NCBI GenBank assembly: GCA_000818945.1
Contig: KN805378.1
Coordinates: 1 to 64,000, forward strand
DNA: 64,000 nucleotides
Reading direction: 5' to 3'
Origin: Schizochytrium sp. CCTCC M209059
Taxonomy: Eukaryota > Sar > Bigyra > Thraustochytrida > Thraustochytriidae
Positions 55,004 through 64,000 of the stretch are shown one piece after another (within the stretch, counting starts at the first letter, position 1; the number at the start of each line of letters is the position of its first letter). The notes under the pieces were generated by a model that was not told the origin of the DNA, did not search any database, and saw nothing but the letters and a program-made list of their open reading frames with translations. Made by a program: the position numbers and the translations under genes.

Positions 55004-56437
55004 CTACAATGTGTCGCCAAGAAGAAATGCTTTGAGACCAGAAATGCGATCTGTACTAATCAGATCAACGCCTGCGTCCAGCAGCATCTTCCACGCATCT
55101 GGGGTCTCAGGGGTATCCCAGAAGCGCACCTTGACGTGCGGTACGGCAGCATGAATTGCAGCAACGGTCCCTTCGAGGTTTTCCGCAAAGCTCTCATGCC
55201 ACACAGAAGACATCATGCCAAGTGTGCGAACCAACGACGCATCGGTAGGGGCCGGGTGCTCAGGATCAATTCGGCCGTCGAGCCTCGTACAGTGTGTGGG
55301 ACGTTGCAAGAGGCGCTGCGCTAGCTCAGGAAGAAGTGAAGGGGAGATGCCAGAGATGATGACCTGTACAGGTGACAAAAAGCTCCGCTTGACCTCGGGG
55401 GCAGGCAATGGCATTCCTGCCTGATCGTAGCACTCAAAGACCCGAAAGCCTGACTCCTTGTTAACCCTCGTCAAGATCGTTTCTAATGCATCCCAAGTCT
55501 CAAGTGACGAGCTCTTCATATCAATCATCAACGTCTGCTGCTCGCAAACTCCAAGACGGCTTGCAAGTGGGTTGATTGGCCCGGGCCGTGCTGGGTTCTT
55601 CTTGGCTAAGTTGACGAGGGGCCGGAGATATTGGTCCTCGAGGTCATTAGACGTTGGCTGCACGTGGCCCGTGAACAATCGTCCCGAACGAAGAAAAACA
55701 TCCGCCTCGATGCTGCAGAACCCAGCAGATAGCGCCAGCTTCACAGGCACTGCTTGTTGGTAGTCATTGTGCGAATGGGCATGGAGTAATGGAACGGGTG
55801 GCTGACCACCTGCTGGAAAGAGTTCCAGCGCACCATTGGAGTCTTCGAGATCGAGGTACAGCTGAAGTTCATCTTCTCCTGTCCAGCACACATTTTGGCG
55901 AATCACGAGAACAAGTGTGATGATAACAAAAAGAAGTGAGCAGATCACGGCGCACTCTAGACATTCGCAAAAACCGCAAGTGAATCGTCGCCCGCACTGA
56001 GGCGAGAAAACCTTTGGCTGTCGCTCCTCAGACCCCGTTTCTGCATCTAAACGCTCGAAGCTGTGCGAGCGCCCGCGTAAGCCCATCTTGCGCAGCAAAT
56101 TACCCGATGTCGAAGTCTTTTTTGTCGTCTCAACATCAAAGCTTTGCATCCGCCGATCTCCTTCGTTGCCGAAATTTTCCGCGTCGTTGTCGTCGTCGTT
56201 GTTGTCGACGACACTCTCGTCCTGATCATAATAAGTAAAGCCCCGCGGCTGCTGACGAAGCGACTCCTTGTGAGCATGTAGTCGTTCAAGTGTTTCGCTT
56301 GTTATCGCCCTGGCTCCTCGCTGCGGTTGCGGGTTAGAGCGCACGTTTTCAAGCAGACCAAGGTCATCCGCATCGAGACGTCCTAGGTCCATGTTGCCTT
56401 TCTCAGCAGAGGCTCCCTCTACCGCGCGGCTGTCCAT
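55004..56437 (-). CDS. AIM6-like membrane-anchored phosphodiesterase-fold protein
   Basis: A 477-residue protein with an acidic cytosolic N-terminus (about 1-150) containing an acidic Asp/Asn run, a single transmembrane helix (about 152-175, preceded by CGFCECLEC), and a C-terminal PLC/glycerophosphodiesterase-like TIM barrel related to yeast AIM6. Barrel landmarks are HAHSHNDYQQAVPVKLAL (about 217), SIEADVFLRSGRLFTGH, QTLMIDMKSS and DLISTDRISGL near the C-terminus. The His, Glu-x-Asp and His residues match the metal-binding and catalytic positions of the superfamily. Activity and substrate are not established for AIM6 proteins. The topology suggests the barrel is in the ER lumen or outside the cell. 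ATG at 56437 is the first in frame. The gene lies head to tail with the next upstream gene, 153 bases away. Confidence 0.75.
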   Translation of the reverse strand: MDSRAVEGASAEKGNMDLGRLDADDLGLLENVRSNPQPQRGARAITSETLERLHAHKESLRQQPRGFTYYDQDESVVDNNDDDNDAENFGNEGDRRMQSFDVETTKKTSTSGNLLRKMGLRGRSHSFERLDAETGSEERQPKVFSPQCGRRFTCGFCECLECAVICSLLFVIITLVLVIRQNVCWTGEDELQLYLDLEDSNGALELFPAGGQPPVPLLHAHSHNDYQQAVPVKLALSAGFCSIEADVFLRSGRLFTGHVQPTSNDLEDQYLRPLVNLAKKNPARPGPINPLASRLGVCEQQTLMIDMKSSSLETWDALETILTRVNKESGFRVFECYDQAGMPLPAPEVKRSFLSPVQVIISGISPSLLPELAQRLLQRPTHCTRLDGRIDPEHPAPTDASLVRTLGMMSSVWHESFAENLEGTVAAIHAAVPHVKVRFWDTPETPDAWKMLLDAGVDLISTDRISGLKAFLLGDTL

Positions 56438-56590
56438 GCCTGTCGCACGCGAGATTCAGTCCGAGGCCGAGGTCTCGTCTTCTCTCTCTGCGCAGACCCG
56501 AGCCCTCGTCAGACGGCTCGCTCGCTTGTTATTCTGATCCGAGTCTACGGCTCGCGTCAAAAGACTTTGAGAACTTCAATCACACAGATA

Positions 56591-59500
56591 CTACAGGTTC
56601 GAAGCGCAGAACATTGACAGCGTCTCGTGCGTGGAATGGCAAGCATACAACACAATTGACAAGGCGCGTGAATAAATGGTCGACGAGGAAAAGGCATCCA
56701 AGCGCCTGGACTGCACAAGACGTCGAAGCTCGCTCTGGGACAGCCGGCTGGGAAGACTGCCACGCGTTGTGAAAATGTGATTCACAAAAGTCTTGTGGCG
56801 TTGTACAGCGTTTCGCAGCGACTGAAAAGCAGCACTTGCCACAGGATCGCTGCATCGTGCTTCGGCGCCAAAGAGATCTCGCACGTCCTCAGGTGAGAGC
56901 TCGAGCATCTTCGCAACGGCATTCGCGTCAGTTCCTGTTGCGCCGTCAACTTCCGAAGATGCCGAGGCGTCTGGAACATAACACTTGCGATGGATTTCGA
57001 GCGCCTCGTCCGAAACACGAAGAAGCGTCGCATGTAGGGCGCGCTCAACCTCGACCGTCTCGCGATGATTAGCTTCGGCAAGCTCTTCCATCTTGGCAGC
57101 ACGAGCCTCGAGGGCCTGCGACTCTCGTTCCGCTGCGCGCGCCTTGGCCTTGAGCTGCGCAATAGAATCCTTTGCGCTCGATGTCTGGCGCTGGGCCTCC
57201 TTGTAGTCTTCCTCGAGACTAGCGAGCTTTCGTTTGCATGTCTCGAGCTGACTTTCCGCTGCAGAAGCTCGCTTGCGCCACCGGTCGAGCTTGGCTGAAA
57301 GCTCTTTTTCTACATCGCGAGACGCGACGGTCTGCGCTGCCGCCCGAGCGTCCGAAAAGAGACCAGCCTCGTTCGGTTGGCGAAGTTGCTGTTCTCGCAT
57401 TTGCCGATCTCGCATTTGCTGATGCTGCTGTTGTTCCTGCTTGAGCATGTCGATGCGACTGCGAAGCGCCGTGCGCTCTCGTGAGAGGCTCCGGACCTTT
57501 TCACGCAATTCGTCAAGTTCTTTGACGGCCTCGTTAAGCTCGGATTTGGCACGTTCACTCGATTGCCGCGAGGCTTGCGCAAGATTTTCTTTGTTGCGGG
57601 CTTCTGCGTTGGCTGCGCGCGCCTGAGCCTCGAGACGTTGTGCCCGACGGCGCAAATCGTCCTCGGCGCCCTTTTCCTCTGTTGCCTTTTCTGCCGCGGC
57701 CTGCAGCATGTCGCGTTTTCGCGCGGCATCGGCGCGGTATTTGCGAATTTCGGCTCGACTCGTCGCGAGATCGGCGCGCAGCTTCGCCACAGCCTCGGGG
57801 CTTTGCCACGTTTTCTTCAGAGCACCTAGTTGCTCCTTGAGTCTGTCGATGGACCCCTTGTGTTCATTGACGCGCCGTTCCAAGGTTTTGATGCGTGCCT
57901 GCGCGCGCTTACGCTCCGAAGCCCGGACCTCGTTCACTGTTGCACCAGACTCGAGGTCTTCAATCTGCTCTTGCAGCGCAGACCGTTCTTGCTCCGCCTC
58001 TTCGCGCAACGCAGACAAGGCTTCCTCCTTGCTCTGCGCAAGGCTTAACTCCCGCTCGCGCAACGCGACAAGCTCGTTCTGCAGCGCTTCAACCTGGCCA
58101 GACTGCACCTTGGTCCGTCGCAGCCTTTCCTCGAGCCGGACAACCTGTGCATGCAGGTCGTCACGCTCGCTCTGAAGTGTCTCAAGGCGTGAACGAAGAG
58201 ACGCACATTCAGCCTTGGAGACGGATCGCGAGGACTCCGCGGCGCGAAGCTGTTCTTTGTGGACCTCTTCGTCCTTGCTAAGCCTCTCGTGGAGGGAGTG
58301 CACTTCTTGTCGAAGCCGAGCCATCTCTTGCTGCTCGGCTATGCGCTGACGCTCGCGTTCGCGGTCGTATCGATCGAGGACCACGTTGATGCGTCGCACC
58401 GCCTGCTCGAGCTCCACGCCTTGCAAGAGACCAAGAAAGGATTGCAGGCGTTCGGCAATTCCGTCTGCGCTTGCAGTTGCTGCGGGCCCGCGCTTTTCGA
58501 GCCGTCGCTGAAACTTTTGCAAAGTTGCCACCACGCTCGAGTTCGCGGCGCTCAAGCTCTTATTAGCTCGTGCAGCATCCGCTAGCCTTCGTGTGAGAAT
58601 GTCGGCCTCGGCGCGCAGTCGCTTGATCTGCGTGTCTTTTTGTTCAAGAAGGATCTGTGCCGTCTCCTCGGCGAGCACCTCAAGTTTGCTGGTCTCGTGA
58701 GGTGCCTTAGATGACGGCGCGTCCTTTGGCCCCTCGCTCTTGGCGTCTGCAATGCTGCCACGAGTCGCGTCGCGGCGCACGCTGACGTCAGCGCCCGTGC
58801 TCGACGGTTCGACTTCCCGCACGAAAGAGTTCTCTTCTTGAAGCTCGGCTACGCGAGCGTGCAATTCATTGATTTCCTTGGCTTGTTCGAGCATGCGCAT
58901 GCGCAGCTCGGCGGGATTTCCCATCTCCTGCAAAGCCGGTGCAGACTCGTGCACCATAAGTTTCGTTTCGTATTCAAAGGCAAGGTTCACCATTTCGCGT
59001 TTACTCTCGTGAAGCTGGTCACGCAAGATGGAAGCCTCCAACTTGAATCCTTCAGCAAGCTTGCGTTCGCGCTCCACAAACGCCTTTTGCTTCTCGCCCT
59101 CTCCATCCGTGTTTGTTTTGTAGTGTTCAAGCCGAAGAGAGCTTTCGGCGAGCTCGCTTTCAAGCTGGAGAATGCGTTCAGAGCGCGCATGAACCTCGCT
59201 CAACAAGTCGGCCTCGGCATCTTCGACGTCGACGTCGACACATGAGTCAAGCGCGAGGTCGTGAGTCTTGGCTAGACGCTCGAGCGAGCGGCAGCGCTGC
59301 GTCTGTGCTCGCAGCTGCGCGCTCGCGCGAACGAGCAATTTCTCTGCAGCAGCGGCACGACCCGCCTCGAGTTTGCGAAGTCGCTCGTGCTGCATTTGAC
59401 GAATCGAGCCCTCGAGCTCGAAGCGCCGCTCGAGAGCGTGTAGACTGGCTTCGGAGCGCGCCTCATCCTGCCTTTGGCGCGCCAATGCACAAGCCAGACG

Positions 59501-62374
59501 GTCGATGCGAGCCGAGAGCGCCTCCTTGGTCCATTCTGCGCCTCGTAACTTTGCTTCTACGGCGAATCGCGCTTGCTCACTTTGCAGCACGGCATCTGCC
59601 ATACGCTCGAGCGCGCGAAGATCGCCCGTGGTGCCAGGATCTCCATTCACGTCGTGGTGTTTTCGCGCGGATGCAAGTATCTCTCGCAGCAGCGAGATGA
59701 CGGGGGTGTTCCCCATGTCCACCACAGTCGCCTCGAGGTCTGCCTGGAAGGCGGCCAAGTTTTCCTGCGAGGCACGCTGTTCATCGTGAAGATCCGTGGC
59801 AAAAGCGGTGCCCAGATCTGCCAGTTTTTGCGCAAGTACATCGCGTTCGGCTACAGCACCCTCACGGGCCGAACTTTCGTCCACGAGCTGGAGCTCGACG
59901 CGGACCTGATGCTGCTTAGCCTCTTCCAGCTGCCGCTGAAGTTCGGCGAGTCGTCCGCGCATTTCTTGCGCAGACAAAGCCTCCTCTTGGCGTTGTGCTT
60001 CTGCTTCGTCTGCGTCGTGTTGTGCCCGCTCGAGACTTGCAGCGAGCTGCGATCTCTCCAAACGAACTTCACGCAAATCTTCTTCCAGCTTGGCAAGTGT
60101 TCGCTGCTGCGCGGTCACATTGGCTTCTGCGCGATTCGCGCGCTGCGTGAGGTCGGCGAGCAGATGTTCGCGTTGCGCCTGGCCATCGAGGGTGAGAGCA
60201 GCTGATTCATCGTCAATTGCGAGACCATGCTGGTCTTGAAGCACGGCCAAGGTTTCTTCTAAAAAGCCAAGACGAGCCTTGTCCTGCTCATAGCATATTT
60301 CTGCGACGCGTTGTTTGGCTTGCGCGCCTTCGAGCTCCCCTTCGAGCTCTTCCCCGCGACGCTGGAGAGACTTGCATCGCTCCACATGTTCGCTTCGCAA
60401 CGTAGCAAGGCGTTCCTCGGCAAGACGCTGCGCTGCGCGCGCCTGCTCCACATCGCTGGCCAAGGAAGCCTTCTCCTCCAGCAGAATGTGCTTTTCACGA
60501 ACATGCGAGACGATGCGCCGATTCATGACTGCGAGCTGCTCTGCATGTTGACGCTCAGTCTCGAGGAACTTGTTCTCGTGCTCGGCTTCCACTGCCTGTT
60601 GCAGAGCAATATGCTCTGCGATTTGATGCTCAAGTCCAGCAACTTCTTCTTCGCGGTCTTCAAGCTGGACTTGAAGACCGTGCACGCGCAGTCTGAACTG
60701 CGCGAATACGCGTTCTTGCTGCCCTTGGCTCATGGGCAGCGAATCATCGTCAGGTATGCCGACGAGCGTCGCAGCCGTGGCGAGAGGATCGTCCCTCGCA
60801 GTACCGTCGTTTGCGTTTCCTCTACGAAAGTTGCGACCCCTTTCGCTGGAGGTTTTGCTGCCGCCGCCTCCGAGGAGAGCGCCCGTGCTGCTGCTCCGTG
60901 GTCGATTCTTTCGACGCAAAGGAGCGTTACCAAAATGTTGATCATTCTCATCGCTGTGTGTACGCTGTCGAGTATCACTTTTTTCGCTAAGTTCCGCGAG
61001 CTTGACCTTGTGCTCATCAAGCTGCCGAGCAAGGCGCTGTAGAATCACAGTGTGCGAAACAGCCGGCACATCCGCATAGACGGCGGAAACGCGAAATCCA
61101 TGCAAATCGCGCTCTTGGCGCCGCATTATATCATGTGCGTCCGCGAGACTATCTCGCAGCTGCTGCAGCTCTGCGTTCATTGCATGCAGGCGGCCATCAC
61201 TTTCTACCTTGACCATGGCGAGTTGACCAGCCACGTCGGCTTGTTCAGCGTATTTACGATGAAGATCAGACTTGCCGGAAAGCACGCGCACTGTAGATTC
61301 GAGGTTGCGACGATGAATGGCGCCCTTTTCTGACGCAACGCGCACCTGTTGCTCGAGGGTTCGGACCTTGTTAAGCAGGCTTCGTCTCTCAAATTGAACG
61401 TTCTCCTTGAATTCTCGATCGCGGGCCCCGACGCGCACAAGCTGCGAGCGCAAGTCGACGATCTCTTCGCTTTGCTGAAGAACCAGCGCTTCGAGCTGAC
61501 GCATGGGTGCCTCCTGCGCGACACTTTGCGCCGAAACGCTGTCAATACTTTGGCGGCGCGTGTGCTCTGCCGGGGGGTGAGTGTCCCGGTGTCGGGAAGT
61601 TTCCGCCTGCTTTGGCGCAAGAGGAGGGCGTTGCCGTTCTGCCGCGTACTTGGTCAGGGACACGCGAAGAGAGCCATTTTCCTTTTTCAACGAGTCGAGT
61701 TCGGCAGACATTTGACGCATTTGAAGCTCGAGCTGACGCGCACGCTGTTCTGATGGGTGTTCGCGGTCTGCGTCCTCCTCGAGAGACTTCATTGCTGCGC
61801 GTAGACGGCGTAGCTCGTTTTCGTCATGCAAGGCAGTTTGCTTGGCTGTTTCCAAGAGATCTTCAAAGACGGCCTTTTCAGACTCGAGTTCGGCAACCTT
61901 GAACTGGGCTTCCTCGCGCTGTTCCTCCGCTTCGCGAAATTTGGTTCGCAGATCGTTGCGAGCTTTTTCGGCTCCTTCCAGCGCGGCTTGTTGGCGCGCA
62001 GACTCGTTGCGATGCAGCTCTTTCACCTGAGCCAATTCCTGTTTCATTTCTTGCGCTGTAGCATGACCCTGGCGCAAACTGGCAAGCTCTGCCACGAGAA
62101 CCTCGATTTGTTCGCCTTGATCCATGGCTTTGTCTCGCAGTTCTGCCTCGCGTTGCTTGCTCTCCTCGAGCTCGCGTCGCACAGGAAGTGCTTGCACTTC
62201 TTCCTCGAGACTTTTGATACGCTCATCCTTTTTGGCAAGAATCGCAAGGACTTTCTGGCTTCGACGTTCGAACTTGGCGCGCTCCTCTTCGAGTTGCCGT
62301 GCTGGTACCGTGGGTTCGCGGACCACTGCCGGGGCGCTTTGCATGGGCCTGGGCTGCGACTTTCGCGACGACAT
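56591..62374 (-). CDS. Giant coiled-coil protein, unidentified
   Basis: A 1927-residue protein that is almost entirely heptad coiled coil, rich in Glu, Arg, Ala, Leu and Gln. Breaks occur at about 245-280 (Pro/His-rich), about 480-550 (Arg/Ser/Gly-rich) and about 1245-1280 (Ser/Lys/Pro-rich). Coils end about 100-150 residues before the C-terminus, where a short non-coil segment includes MLELSPEDVRDLFG. I cannot name it. Size, composition and the neighbours (Sfi1-like and other ciliary genes) suggest a centrosome or basal-body scaffold comparable to CEP290, centlein or similar, but no diagnostic motif was found. A golgin or myosin-tail-like origin is also possible; no motor domain is present. 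ATG at 62374 is the first in frame, with no introns in 5.8 kb. Confidence 0.65.
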   Translation of the reverse strand: MSSRKSQPRPMQSAPAVVREPTVPARQLEEERAKFERRSQKVLAILAKKDERIKSLEEEVQALPVRRELEESKQREAELRDKAMDQGEQIEVLVAELASLRQGHATAQEMKQELAQVKELHRNESARQQAALEGAEKARNDLRTKFREAEEQREEAQFKVAELESEKAVFEDLLETAKQTALHDENELRRLRAAMKSLEEDADREHPSEQRARQLELQMRQMSAELDSLKKENGSLRVSLTKYAAERQRPPLAPKQAETSRHRDTHPPAEHTRRQSIDSVSAQSVAQEAPMRQLEALVLQQSEEIVDLRSQLVRVGARDREFKENVQFERRSLLNKVRTLEQQVRVASEKGAIHRRNLESTVRVLSGKSDLHRKYAEQADVAGQLAMVKVESDGRLHAMNAELQQLRDSLADAHDIMRRQERDLHGFRVSAVYADVPAVSHTVILQRLARQLDEHKVKLAELSEKSDTRQRTHSDENDQHFGNAPLRRKNRPRSSSTGALLGGGGSKTSSERGRNFRRGNANDGTARDDPLATAATLVGIPDDDSLPMSQGQQERVFAQFRLRVHGLQVQLEDREEEVAGLEHQIAEHIALQQAVEAEHENKFLETERQHAEQLAVMNRRIVSHVREKHILLEEKASLASDVEQARAAQRLAEERLATLRSEHVERCKSLQRRGEELEGELEGAQAKQRVAEICYEQDKARLGFLEETLAVLQDQHGLAIDDESAALTLDGQAQREHLLADLTQRANRAEANVTAQQRTLAKLEEDLREVRLERSQLAASLERAQHDADEAEAQRQEEALSAQEMRGRLAELQRQLEEAKQHQVRVELQLVDESSAREGAVAERDVLAQKLADLGTAFATDLHDEQRASQENLAAFQADLEATVVDMGNTPVISLLREILASARKHHDVNGDPGTTGDLRALERMADAVLQSEQARFAVEAKLRGAEWTKEALSARIDRLACALARQRQDEARSEASLHALERRFELEGSIRQMQHERLRKLEAGRAAAAEKLLVRASAQLRAQTQRCRSLERLAKTHDLALDSCVDVDVEDAEADLLSEVHARSERILQLESELAESSLRLEHYKTNTDGEGEKQKAFVERERKLAEGFKLEASILRDQLHESKREMVNLAFEYETKLMVHESAPALQEMGNPAELRMRMLEQAKEINELHARVAELQEENSFVREVEPSSTGADVSVRRDATRGSIADAKSEGPKDAPSSKAPHETSKLEVLAEETAQILLEQKDTQIKRLRAEADILTRRLADAARANKSLSAANSSVVATLQKFQRRLEKRGPAATASADGIAERLQSFLGLLQGVELEQAVRRINVVLDRYDRERERQRIAEQQEMARLRQEVHSLHERLSKDEEVHKEQLRAAESSRSVSKAECASLRSRLETLQSERDDLHAQVVRLEERLRRTKVQSGQVEALQNELVALRERELSLAQSKEEALSALREEAEQERSALQEQIEDLESGATVNEVRASERKRAQARIKTLERRVNEHKGSIDRLKEQLGALKKTWQSPEAVAKLRADLATSRAEIRKYRADAARKRDMLQAAAEKATEEKGAEDDLRRRAQRLEAQARAANAEARNKENLAQASRQSSERAKSELNEAVKELDELREKVRSLSRERTALRSRIDMLKQEQQQHQQMRDRQMREQQLRQPNEAGLFSDARAAAQTVASRDVEKELSAKLDRWRKRASAAESQLETCKRKLASLEEDYKEAQRQTSSAKDSIAQLKAKARAAERESQALEARAAKMEELAEANHRETVEVERALHATLLRVSDEALEIHRKCYVPDASASSEVDGATGTDANAVAKMLELSPEDVRDLFGAEARCSDPVASAAFQSLRNAVQRHKTFVNHIFTTRGSLPSRLSQSELRRLVQSRRLDAFSSSTIYSRALSIVLYACHSTHETLSMFCASNL

Positions 62375-63145
62375 GCCTTACTATTGTGGGAGGGTTTGGG
62401 AAATGAACTCGAAATCGTTTGCGCCTCGGTGTACTAAACTCGTTTTGCTTGATTTGATGATGCGAGAGCACAGCCCGTCTGACCAGCCCCCGACAAGTAT
62501 GGGCAAGACTGTCTTCTATGGGCTCTTGCGTTGACGTGGTGTGTAGATTGGTTGGAATTTGATCTTTTCTGGTCAAAGGTTTCTTTGGGCTTCGACTTCA
62601 CAAGCTCTCCTTAAAATTGTGCACGTGCGTCCGTCAGCACTTGGCTCGGGCTTACCGGGGGTCACCTCAAGGAGACCTCCGCGCGCGCCGCCGCAACCGG
62701 CAGGCGCGGGGCCAAAGGGCGGGCTGCTCGAGCACGGAGCCCGCTACTTCGAAGTCTGGGCTCTCTCGCCTGCAACCGCCGGAAAAAATATTTTCGTGCA
62801 CGATAATCCTCAACGGCTATAGGCCTATTATGAATGATGACGATGCCATCATGTATGTGATCATGACGAGCAGTGAATCGAAAGGAAAAAATCAAGGCCA
62901 AGGTAGGGAGGGGGGTCGCCTTGCACGTGCGTACGCTAGACTCGAAGAACAGTTTTCGGTGTTTTGCGTTTGCCGCGCACATTGATTGTCGCAGGAACAA
63001 CAGCAGTAGCGTAGTGACTCCCGTTTTGCAAACGCAAGTTTACCTTTTCCCGGAACGAGCGCAGGAGCGTCACTGCACAGCCCGCTAGAAAGCAAGAGCT
63101 TGCAAGCTGGCTGCTTCAATCGACAGATATTATAAACAAGTAGCC
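62375..63145. promoter_or_regulatory. Divergent promoter of coiled-coil and IQ-motif genes
   Basis: A 771-base head-to-head spacer. It contains TAGGCCTA at 62820 and a TATAAAC string at about 63130, which is only 16 bases before the IQ-gene ATG and so may not be a TATA box. No gene was recognised. Confidence 0.4.
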
Positions 63146-64000
63146 ATGGAAGCGTCCATTCAGCATCGCATCGCATCTTTGCGCCGGGAACTTGCCGACG
63201 CGACGCGGCTCGAAGCCGAGCTTGGACAGCACACAAAAACCACTGTGCGTAAATCAGACCAAGCTAAAGCTACTTCCGACCAAGAGACCGCGATGCTTAT
63301 GCGGAGGGCCATGTACGATCCGTCGCGAGGTAATATTGTATCCAACCAGAAGTCCGTCATTCCTGCAAGACGATCAAATTCGAACTGGATCGAAGAGAAC
63401 AGAGCAGCATTCCCGCAAGAGCCTGCAGTTTCGTATCTTCGTACGAAATCAGACGAGGCGCCACAGCTCCCGCGCGACGAAGACGATGTCTACAAGGTAC
63501 TGTCGCGAGCCGCAAAGCCTCCTCGCAAAACAAAAGCTGTCAGACCGCGACCACCGAAACGTAATCGAGGAATTTCGCGCGTTCAGTCTGCGACACAGCT
63601 CCCAAAATTGGTCGAATCGCTGGAAGCAGCCAACAATGCACAAGACAGAGCCTTGGAGGCCTCGATCGAAGCGATGCAAAAGTCTCTTGAGGCACAGCGC
63701 TTGCATGCGGCACCTGAGCGCAGATTCAAAGTTTTGTTCAATACGGACGATAAAGTGTTGGAGAACCGCGGGAGACCGGAACGACAGCAATTCGACCGTA
63801 TTCGTGCGCCTGGGATTGTTCTCGCGCCTGTTTTGGATGTCCTGCAGAAATATATTATGCGACGGGCTCTTTATCAAGTGCGAGCCTTCGCAAAAAGTGT
63901 CGATTCATTGGAGACGCATTTCATGCTGTACCCCCGAGCTGTGCTGGGCTTGCAAGCACGCTATCGAGGACGTAAAGACAGACTTCGTGTGCGAAAGTTG
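63146..64000 (+). CDS. IQ-motif protein, 5' part (runs off the window)
   Basis: An open reading frame of 285 codons from the ATG at 63146 (TAGCCATGG context) to the right edge, with no stop, so the gene is truncated by the window. The N-terminus MEASIQHRIASLRREL is helical. The middle is basic and probably disordered (RPRPPKRNRG), with a short helix (QDRALEASIEAMQKSLEAQ). Close to the edge is a calmodulin/centrin-type IQ motif, GLQARYRGRKDRLRV (about residues 269-283). Fold and function of the rest are unknown. Its position beside other ciliary and centriolar genes makes an axonemal or cytoskeletal IQ protein a reasonable guess only. Confidence 0.65.
   Translation, partial: MEASIQHRIASLRRELADATRLEAELGQHTKTTVRKSDQAKATSDQETAMLMRRAMYDPSRGNIVSNQKSVIPARRSNSNWIEENRAAFPQEPAVSYLRTKSDEAPQLPRDEDDVYKVLSRAAKPPRKTKAVRPRPPKRNRGISRVQSATQLPKLVESLEAANNAQDRALEASIEAMQKSLEAQRLHAAPERRFKVLFNTDDKVLENRGRPERQQFDRIRAPGIVLAPVLDVLQKYIMRRALYQVRAFAKSVDSLETHFMLYPRAVLGLQARYRGRKDRLRVRKL

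Overview
The window is nuclear DNA from a eukaryote, most likely a heterokont protist of the thraustochytrid/labyrinthulomycete type. The evidence is: compact GC-rich sequence with mostly single-exon genes; a eukaryotic core set (histone H2A.Z, RPL17, RPA12, SEH1, eIF4G); many flagellar and basal-body genes (IFT172, CFAP57, CCDC77, an Sfi1-like protein); and a secreted EGF-repeat protein of the kind found in heterokont mastigonemes. The lineage call is inference. No bacterial operons, CRISPR arrays, tRNAs or rRNAs were recognised.

Layout, left to right. 0-8 kb: RCC1/BTB protein, an orphan membrane protein, a degenerate intergenic repeat, a divergent Pumilio-type RNA-binding protein, and a two-exon LarE-like sulfur transferase whose 3' end overlaps the Pumilio gene. 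8.5-18.5 kb: IFT172, then CCDC77 and an unidentified coiled-coil protein in a head-to-head pair. 19-25 kb: two-exon H2A.Z, a fold-type III PLP decarboxylase, and a pseudokinase with armadillo repeats. 25-32 kb: CFAP57 and a SLC30A9-like zinc transporter. 34-41 kb: secreted EGF protein, RPL17, SEH1 and RPA12, separated by long CpG-rich or repeat-rich intergenic DNA. 41-48 kb: an N gap, eIF4G and an ARMH3-like protein. 49-64 kb: Sfi1-like protein, MFSD1-like transporter, AIM6-like phosphodiesterase-fold membrane protein, a 1927-residue coiled-coil protein, and an IQ-motif gene running off the right edge.

Orientation mostly alternates, giving head-to-head promoters and tail-to-tail ends. About a third of the genes fit a cilium/basal-body programme (IFT172, CFAP57, CCDC77, the Sfi1-like protein, possibly the coiled-coil and IQ proteins, and the EGF protein as a flagellar-hair candidate).

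The most interesting observations are the catalytically dead kinase with an N-terminal helical region and ARM repeats (an MLKL-like layout with an added ARM domain), the eukaryotic LarE homologue, a recurrent CGCAAGTGG-type upstream element oriented toward housekeeping genes, a recurrent intergenic palindrome TAGGCCTA, and an exon-exon junction repeat in H2A.Z. All assignments are by eye from sequence; no database search was run.
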